DNA from: Bacillota bacterium
GTDB lineage: Bacteria; Bacillota; Clostridia; Saccharofermentanales; Fastidiosipilaceae
NCBI GenBank assembly: GCA_023420715.1
Contig: JAEZVR010000083.1
Coordinates: 1 to 18,069 of the forward strand
Length of the DNA: 18,069 bases
Direction of reading: 5' to 3'
Numbering within the stretch: the stretch's first letter is position 1; each line of letters starts with the position of its first letter. The notes under the pieces are model-generated. The model was not told where the DNA came from and did no database searches. It saw only the letters and a program-made list of their open reading frames with translations. Made by a program: the position numbers and the translations under genes. This document shows positions 14,076-18,069 of this stretch, piece by piece.

Positions 14076-15374
14076 ATGCTCGATATTCAATTGATTCGTC
14101 AAGCGCCTGATCAAGTTAGGGAAGCACTTGCCAAACGCGGTTATACCGTTGATTTTACAGAATTTTTAGCAAAAGATGATCAACGACGTAAACTCATTGC
14201 TGAAACGGAGACGCTAAAGGCAAAGCGCAATAAAGTCTCCGCTGAAGTGCCTAAACTCAAAAAGGCTGGCGAAGATGTGAGTGATATTTTGGCTCAGATG
14301 AAGGCGCTTGGAGAATCCGTTAAGGTCTTGGATGATCAGCTTCATGCACTGACCAAAGACATTCAGGAGTTTTTAGCGGCATTGCCGAATCTGCCCGCAC
14401 CAGATGTGGTTGCCGGGGGTAAAGAGGCGAATCAAGTGGTACGTGTTTTTGGAGATAAGCCGACCTTTGACTTTGAACCAAAACATCATGTGGATTTGGC
14501 AGAGCAATTGGGCTTGATCGATTATGCGCGCGGTGCCAAATTAGGTGGTGCTGGTTTTTGGGTATATACGGGTTTAGGTGCTCGATTGGAATGGGCACTC
14601 TTGAATTATTTCATGCAATCACATTTGGCTGATGGCTATGAAATGGTCATGGTTCCGCATATTTTAAACTATGATTGCGGCTATACTGCCGGACAGTTCC
14701 CCAAATTTAAAGCGGATGTTTATTGGCTGGAAACAGCTGCAGAGACAGCAGGTGAACGCAATCAGTTTATTTTGCCGACTGCGGAAACTGCTTTGGTAAA
14801 CCTACACCGCGACGAGATTATGGATGTGCAGGCATTTCCCAAAAAATACTTTGCCTATACGCCCTGTTATCGCAAAGAGGCTGGTAGCTATCGCTCGGAA
14901 GAACGCGGCATGATTCGTGGACACCAATTTAATAAGATTGAGATGTTCCAATATACTTTGCCAGAACAGTCTGAGGCAGCTTTTGCAGAACTCGTTCAAA
15001 AAGCGGCCAACTTGGTGGAAGGTCTGGAATTGCACTTCCAAGTCAGTGCCCTTGCTGCAGGAGATTGTAGTGCCTCCATGGGTCGCACACATGATATCGA
15101 AGTTTGGATTCCCAGTATGAACGATTATAAGGAAGTGAGTTCGGCTTCTAATGCCTATGATTATCAGGCAAGACGTGGCAATATTCGCTTTAGGCGGCCA
15201 GGCGAAAAACAAACCACTTATGTCCATACCTTAAACGCTTCTGGTTTGGCGACTTCTCGGATTTTGCCAGCTTTGTTAGAACAAGGTCAACAGGCAGATG
15301 GGAGCGTGCGGATTCCCAAAGTTTTACAGCCCTATTTGGATGGCCTGACAACAATACAGCCAATTGGTAGATGA
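14076..15374 (+). CDS. serS: seryl-tRNA synthetase
   Basis: This class II synthetase charges tRNA-Ser with serine. The 432-residue length is normal. Residues about 1-110 are the tRNA-binding N-terminal domain with the long antiparallel coiled coil (helices around 32-65 and 70-103, rich in K and E). The catalytic domain shows motif 1 near 'YEMVMVPHIL' (188-197), 'PTAETALVNLH' (234-244), motif 2 'CYRKEAGSYRSEERGM' (264-279) continuing to 'HQFNKIEMF' and motif 3 'TLNASGLATSRILPALLEQG' (385-404). The bacterial norm for motif 3 is N-G-S-G-L-A-V-G-R, so this copy departs at three places but keeps the key Ser and Arg. AAAAAAGGAG precedes the start; the gene stands alone between its promoter and a hairpin. 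Confidence 0.96.
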   Translation: MLDIQLIRQAPDQVREALAKRGYTVDFTEFLAKDDQRRKLIAETETLKAKRNKVSAEVPKLKKAGEDVSDILAQMKALGESVKVLDDQLHALTKDIQEFLAALPNLPAPDVVAGGKEANQVVRVFGDKPTFDFEPKHHVDLAEQLGLIDYARGAKLGGAGFWVYTGLGARLEWALLNYFMQSHLADGYEMVMVPHILNYDCGYTAGQFPKFKADVYWLETAAETAGERNQFILPTAETALVNLHRDEIMDVQAFPKKYFAYTPCYRKEAGSYRSEERGMIRGHQFNKIEMFQYTLPEQSEAAFAELVQKAANLVEGLELHFQVSALAAGDCSASMGRTHDIEVWIPSMNDYKEVSSASNAYDYQARRGNIRFRRPGEKQTTYVHTLNASGLATSRILPALLEQGQQADGSVRIPKVLQPYLDGLTTIQPIGR

Positions 15375-15376
15375 TC

Positions 15377-15400
15377 AACAGCCCGCAAGGGCTGTTTTGA
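15377..15400 (+). terminator. terminator hairpin after serS
   Basis: AACAGCCC (15377-15384) pairs with GGGCTGTT (15389-15396) around GCAA, starting 2 bases after the stop codon. The T tract is short (TTTTGATG), so termination may be incomplete. Confidence 0.65.
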
Positions 15401-15444
15401 TGTGTTGTTCCTGTTTTGCATCGCGACGTGTGCATCCTTTCATG

Positions 15445-15453
15445 TGATAGAAT
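15445..15453 (+). promoter_or_regulatory. extended -10 promoter before the small hypothetical gene
   Basis: TGA-TAGAAT is a TGn-extended -10 about 37 bases before the ATG at 15490. No -35 match is seen at 16-18 bases upstream. Confidence 0.4.
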
Positions 15454-15489
15454 TTTAATGAAGAGAGATCATGCGTAAAGGAGTGCGGT

Positions 15490-15819
15490 ATGACACATGA
15501 AGTGAAATATTTTGCCAGTTATAGTCGCTACGGTGTATCCACCACATACAATAGTGTCGGCCGTACACTAGAGGTCTTTTTTGATCGAGACCAGCGCAAT
15601 CTTTGGGTCAAGGCAGATCCAGAGCGTTTATCCATGCCAAAGCGTCAGGCAATTAATTTACGACAGGCTTGTACCATACTTTCTAAGTCTTCTTCTTATA
15701 CGGTACATGAGCGGGATGGCTCCGCTTATGTGATTCAAGCCTGTGACGTGGTTCAACAATCCCTGGCAGATTCCCTGTTGACCTTAAAGAGTCGCTGTTT
15801 TGAAAAAACGCTTGTTTAA
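15490..15819 (+). CDS. hypothetical protein, 109 residues
   Basis: I do not recognise this protein. It is small, soluble and mixed alpha/beta in appearance, with no signal peptide or membrane segment. The first half is strand-like ('EVKYFASYSRYGVSTTYNSV', 'RTLEVFFDRDQRNLWVKAD'), followed by a helix ('KRQAINLRQACTILSKS'), a strand ('AYVIQACDVV') and a final helix. AAAGGAG lies 6-7 bases before the ATG, supporting real expression, and an extended -10 precedes it. It sits alone between serS and a structured RNA region. Confidence 0.7.
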   Translation: MTHEVKYFASYSRYGVSTTYNSVGRTLEVFFDRDQRNLWVKADPERLSMPKRQAINLRQACTILSKSSSYTVHERDGSAYVIQACDVVQQSLADSLLTLKSRCFEKTLV

Positions 15820-15820
15820 G

Positions 15821-15900
15821 GTCGGACAGTCGACAAAAGATGGATGTCTCTTGGCAACTGCCAAATCAAACGGTTGACTCGCAGTTAAAGGAGTAAGTTG
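15821..15900 (+). ncRNA. candidate structured leader/3'-UTR RNA, upstream part
   Basis: There is no gene here. The stretch can fold: TTGGC (15851-15855) and GCCAA (15860-15864) close a tetraloop. GGACAG (15824-15829) is perfectly complementary to CTGTCC (15908-15913), the 5' arm of the terminator that follows, and GTCGAC (15829-15834) can pair with GTTGAC at 15897-15902 or 15873-15878. The bases contain an SD-like AAAGGAG (15887-15893) in front of a TTG with seven codons, which is probably chance. I do not recognise any known riboswitch core. Confidence 0.4.
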
Positions 15901-15984
15901 ACAAGTCCTGTCCAAGGTTGATGAGATTGCGTTTCGTCATGACGCCATATCGTCGTCCTGGGCAGAGCTTGTATTTTTTGTTTT
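15901..15984 (+). terminator. long terminator hairpin
   Basis: The arm 15901-15924 (ACAAGTCCTGTCC, then AAGGTTGATGA) pairs with 15950-15972 (TCGTCGTCCTGGG, then CAGAGCTTGT): 21 base pairs including four G-U, with one bulge and two mismatches. A small apical stem is GCGT/ACGC (15929-15932 with 15942-15945). The stem is followed at once by ATTTTTTGTTTT (15973-15984). The form is that of an intrinsic terminator, unusually long. It can end the 109-residue gene's transcript or act as an attenuator for the M16C gene 60 bases on. Confidence 0.7.
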
Positions 15985-16012
15985 ATGTGCGTTTTTTAGG
16001 ATTAAAAATCGC

Positions 16013-16027
16013 TATACTTGTTATGAT
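16013..16027 (+). promoter_or_regulatory. promoter candidates of the M16C peptidase gene
   Basis: Two overlapping -10 candidates are present: TATACT (16013-16018) and the TGn-extended TGT-TATGAT (16019-16027). The first would give a transcript that keeps the AAAGGA ribosome binding site at 16031-16036; the second would start within it. Neither has a good -35. If one is active, the gene need not be read through the terminator upstream. Confidence 0.4.
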
Positions 16028-16043
16028 GTGAAAGGAAGCGATT

Positions 16044-18069
16044 ATGACGTTTAAAACGATTCATCAGGTTTATAACGGTTTCTTTTTGGAATCGATAACC
16101 GATTTAGCAGATATTTCAAGTCAAGCTCTGATTTTTAAGCATGTCAAAACAGGCGCCCGATTATTGGCTTTGTTAAATGATGATGACAATATGGCCTTTG
16201 GTATTGGTTTTCGTACGCCGCCTGAAAATTCAACTGGTGTGGCACATATTGTTGAGCATTGTGTTTTGTCTGGTTCGCGCAAGTATCGGACCAAAGAGCC
16301 ATTTATGGATTTGGTTAAGGGATCCTTGCAGACCTTTTTAAATGCGATGACCTTCCCAGATAAAACCATTTACCCCTTCTCGACGCGCAATCAGAAGGAT
16401 TATATCCAGTTGATGGATGTCTATTTAGATGCTGTCTTTTATCCAGCTATTTATGAAAACCCCAATATTTTTCGCCAAGAGGGGTGGCGTTATCAGTTAA
16501 ATGATGATCAATCTCTTCAGCTTTCTGGTGTGGTTTATAACGAAATGAAGGGTGCATATTCAGAGCCTACAACAGTGGTTTTTGCTGAATTAATGGCAGG
16601 ACTCTTTCCAGATCATCCATATGGCTATGAATCTGGCGGGGAGCCAAGCAGTATTCCTTCTCTGACAGAAGAACAGTTTTTAGATTTTCACAAGCGGTAT
16701 TATCATCCCTCAAACAGCTATATCTTTTTATATGGCGCAGTGGATTTAGAAGAGCGATTAGCTTATCTAGATGAGGCTTATTTATCTCAATTTGAAGCAC
16801 TGGATATTGCCTCTGCCATTCCGATTCAACCGCCATTTGAGGGTTTGACGCATCGAATCGCAGAATATCATCTCATCAAAGGGGCTAATCCAGAAGGAAA
16901 GACCTATTATGCACGGGCGAATGCAATGCCTGCCGATTTATCGATAAAAGAGCAACTTCGCTTGATGATTTTAAATGATGTCTTAATTGACAATACCAGT
17001 GGTGATATTCATGAAGCGCTTATGGAAGCGGGACTTGGTGAGGATGTTTTTGCTTTCGACGAATCCTTACGCCAGCCTTTTTATGGGCTCTGTGTGATCA
17101 ACGCCAATTCTGGGCAGGCCGAGGTCTTTAATGCCATTTTCGAAAAAACACTTGATGAAGTTTTAGCGGCGGGCATTGATCGCAAGCAATTACAGGCGTC
17201 CTTAAACAAGTTATCGTTTAAGCGGCGTGAGTGTGAGGGATCGACGAATCGAGGCGTGCGTTATTTTATTCAGGCATTTGACACTTGGTTATATGATGGC
17301 TCTCCGCTTGAAGCGCTTTCCTTTGAGGCGGCCCTGGAATCGCTCGAGGCTGATTTGCAGACGGATGCGTATGAAGTAGCGGCTCGCAAATATTTTTTAG
17401 ATAATCCGCATACGCTCTTACTCACTTGCCTGCCAAAAGTCGGCTTGAATGACGAAAAAGAGGCTGAATTGGCGAGACATTTATCCGAAGTTTCTGCCAG
17501 CTTGAGTCCAGAGGATCTTCAAGAGATGCGCGCTTGGCAGGATCAATTTTTGGCTTGGCAACAATCGCCAGATACACCAGAAGCAAAAGCAACCATTCCC
17601 AAATTGGCGTTGTCAGATATCAACCAAAATATTTTGCCTTTTGAGATCCATCAACTGTCCGAACGTCCTGTTCCGACGCTTGAAGTGTGCGATTATACGG
17701 GGGGGATTTATTATTTAAAACTCGCTTTTGATGCGAATCACCTCAATCTAGAGGATGTCTTTTTGCTCAACCTTTTGACGCAGTTATTGGGTGAGTTAAG
17801 CACAGCGACATTGGATTACAAAACCTTGCAAAGCGAACAATTTATTCAGATGGGAGGGATGTCATTTAATGTCAACGTTTTATCGGTAAAAAATCAGGCA
17901 CTCCCTCGGTTGTCTTTTGAGGTTGCCATGAAATGCCGCGTCTCTCAATGGGCGTCTGCTTTGGCTTTATTGAACGATGTTTTGACGACGACCCGCTTTG
18001 ATGAACTGGAACGGATCCAGATGTTATTGACCAAATACCGGGTGCATTTTGAGCAGGTTCTGTCTAGTT
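16044..18069 (+). CDS. M16C (presequence-protease-like) zinc metallopeptidase, 3' end missing
   Basis: The frame is open from an ATG at 16044, 8 bases after AAAGGA, to the right edge: 675 codons of a family that usually has about 970. The inverted zinc motif HxxEH is 'HIVEH' (68-72): His68 and His72 bind zinc and Glu71 is the catalytic base. The third ligand is Glu167 in 'VVYNEMKGAYSEP'. 'RTKEPFMDLVKGSLQTFLNA' (82-101) and 'MTFPDKTIYPFST' (102-114) are typical of the PreP/M16C group. The N-terminal M16 domain is followed by a second inactive one (from about 250) and the helical linker that joins the two halves (around 430-500). It degrades peptides within a closed chamber; no signal peptide is seen, so it is probably cytoplasmic. 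Confidence 0.92.
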   Translation, partial: MTFKTIHQVYNGFFLESITDLADISSQALIFKHVKTGARLLALLNDDDNMAFGIGFRTPPENSTGVAHIVEHCVLSGSRKYRTKEPFMDLVKGSLQTFLNAMTFPDKTIYPFSTRNQKDYIQLMDVYLDAVFYPAIYENPNIFRQEGWRYQLNDDQSLQLSGVVYNEMKGAYSEPTTVVFAELMAGLFPDHPYGYESGGEPSSIPSLTEEQFLDFHKRYYHPSNSYIFLYGAVDLEERLAYLDEAYLSQFEALDIASAIPIQPPFEGLTHRIAEYHLIKGANPEGKTYYARANAMPADLSIKEQLRLMILNDVLIDNTSGDIHEALMEAGLGEDVFAFDESLRQPFYGLCVINANSGQAEVFNAIFEKTLDEVLAAGIDRKQLQASLNKLSFKRRECEGSTNRGVRYFIQAFDTWLYDGSPLEALSFEAALESLEADLQTDAYEVAARKYFLDNPHTLLLTCLPKVGLNDEKEAELARHLSEVSASLSPEDLQEMRAWQDQFLAWQQSPDTPEAKATIPKLALSDINQNILPFEIHQLSERPVPTLEVCDYTGGIYYLKLAFDANHLNLEDVFLLNLLTQLLGELSTATLDYKTLQSEQFIQMGGMSFNVNVLSVKNQALPRLSFEVAMKCRVSQWASALALLNDVLTTTRFDELERIQMLLTKYRVHFEQVLSS

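Noticed and set aside
14802..15227. 141-codon minus-strand frame inside serS
   Set aside because: It is the shadow of the conserved SerRS catalytic domain, without a ribosome binding site or recognisable domain.
15898..15921. Seven-codon leader peptide (TTG start after AAAGGAG)
   Set aside because: The spacing is only 4 bases, the start is TTG and there is no run of regulatory codons; probably chance.
15821..15984. 6S RNA
   Set aside because: 6S RNA pairs its two ends into one long rod with a central bubble; here the 3' end pairs with the middle of the region instead.
1..18069. CRISPR array, IS element, prophage or toxin-antitoxin locus
   Set aside because: No regularly spaced direct repeats, transposase motifs, integrase or typical small gene pairs were found on either strand.

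Overview
The window is a compact chromosomal stretch from a low-to-middling G+C Gram-positive bacterium (Bacillota; I cannot place it below phylum). The main support is the contiguous hprK-murB-rapZ-yvcK-whiA block, HPr kinase/phosphorylase, WhiA and strong AGGAGG-type ribosome binding sites. No phage, IS element, CRISPR array or integron is visible. Codon use and gene packing look uniform, so this reads as core genome rather than an island.

Layout. (1) 1-2804, plus strand: a low-molecular-weight phosphotyrosine phosphatase cut by the left edge, 5-formyltetrahydrofolate cyclo-ligase, a small ACT-domain protein and its usual partner, a PFL/UPF0210 protein. (2) 2814-2988: a tRNA-Gly(GCC) with its own near-consensus promoter and a strong terminator. 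(3) 2989-3196: a gene-poor gap holding a perfect palindrome, a possible minus-strand gene remnant and a terminator. (4) 3197-7203, minus strand: a TroABCD/MntABCD-type metal ABC transporter operon of lipoprotein, ATPase and two permeases. The second permease carries a C-terminal winged-helix-like domain. The operon promoter has an inverted repeat over the predicted start site that resembles a DtxR-family operator. (5) 7304-7963: an unrecognised membrane protein, divergent from the transporter. (6) 8019-13418: hprK, murB, rapZ, yvcK, whiA and trmL, tightly spaced or overlapping and probably one operon; it joins carbon-source signalling (HPrK, YvcK), peptidoglycan precursor supply (MurB, RapZ) and division/growth control (WhiA). 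(7) 13395-13925, minus strand: a nitroreductase-like flavoprotein whose end overlaps trmL. (8) 14076-15374: serS with its own promoter. (9) 15490-15819: an unrecognised small protein, followed by a structured non-coding stretch ending in a long terminator hairpin. (10) 16044 to the right edge: an M16C (presequence-protease-like) metallopeptidase, cut by the window.

Most of the window is ordinary. The places most worth a second look are the permease/winged-helix fusion together with the operator-like repeat in front of its operon, and the 15821-15984 region, where two mutually exclusive RNA pairings can be drawn in front of the M16C gene.
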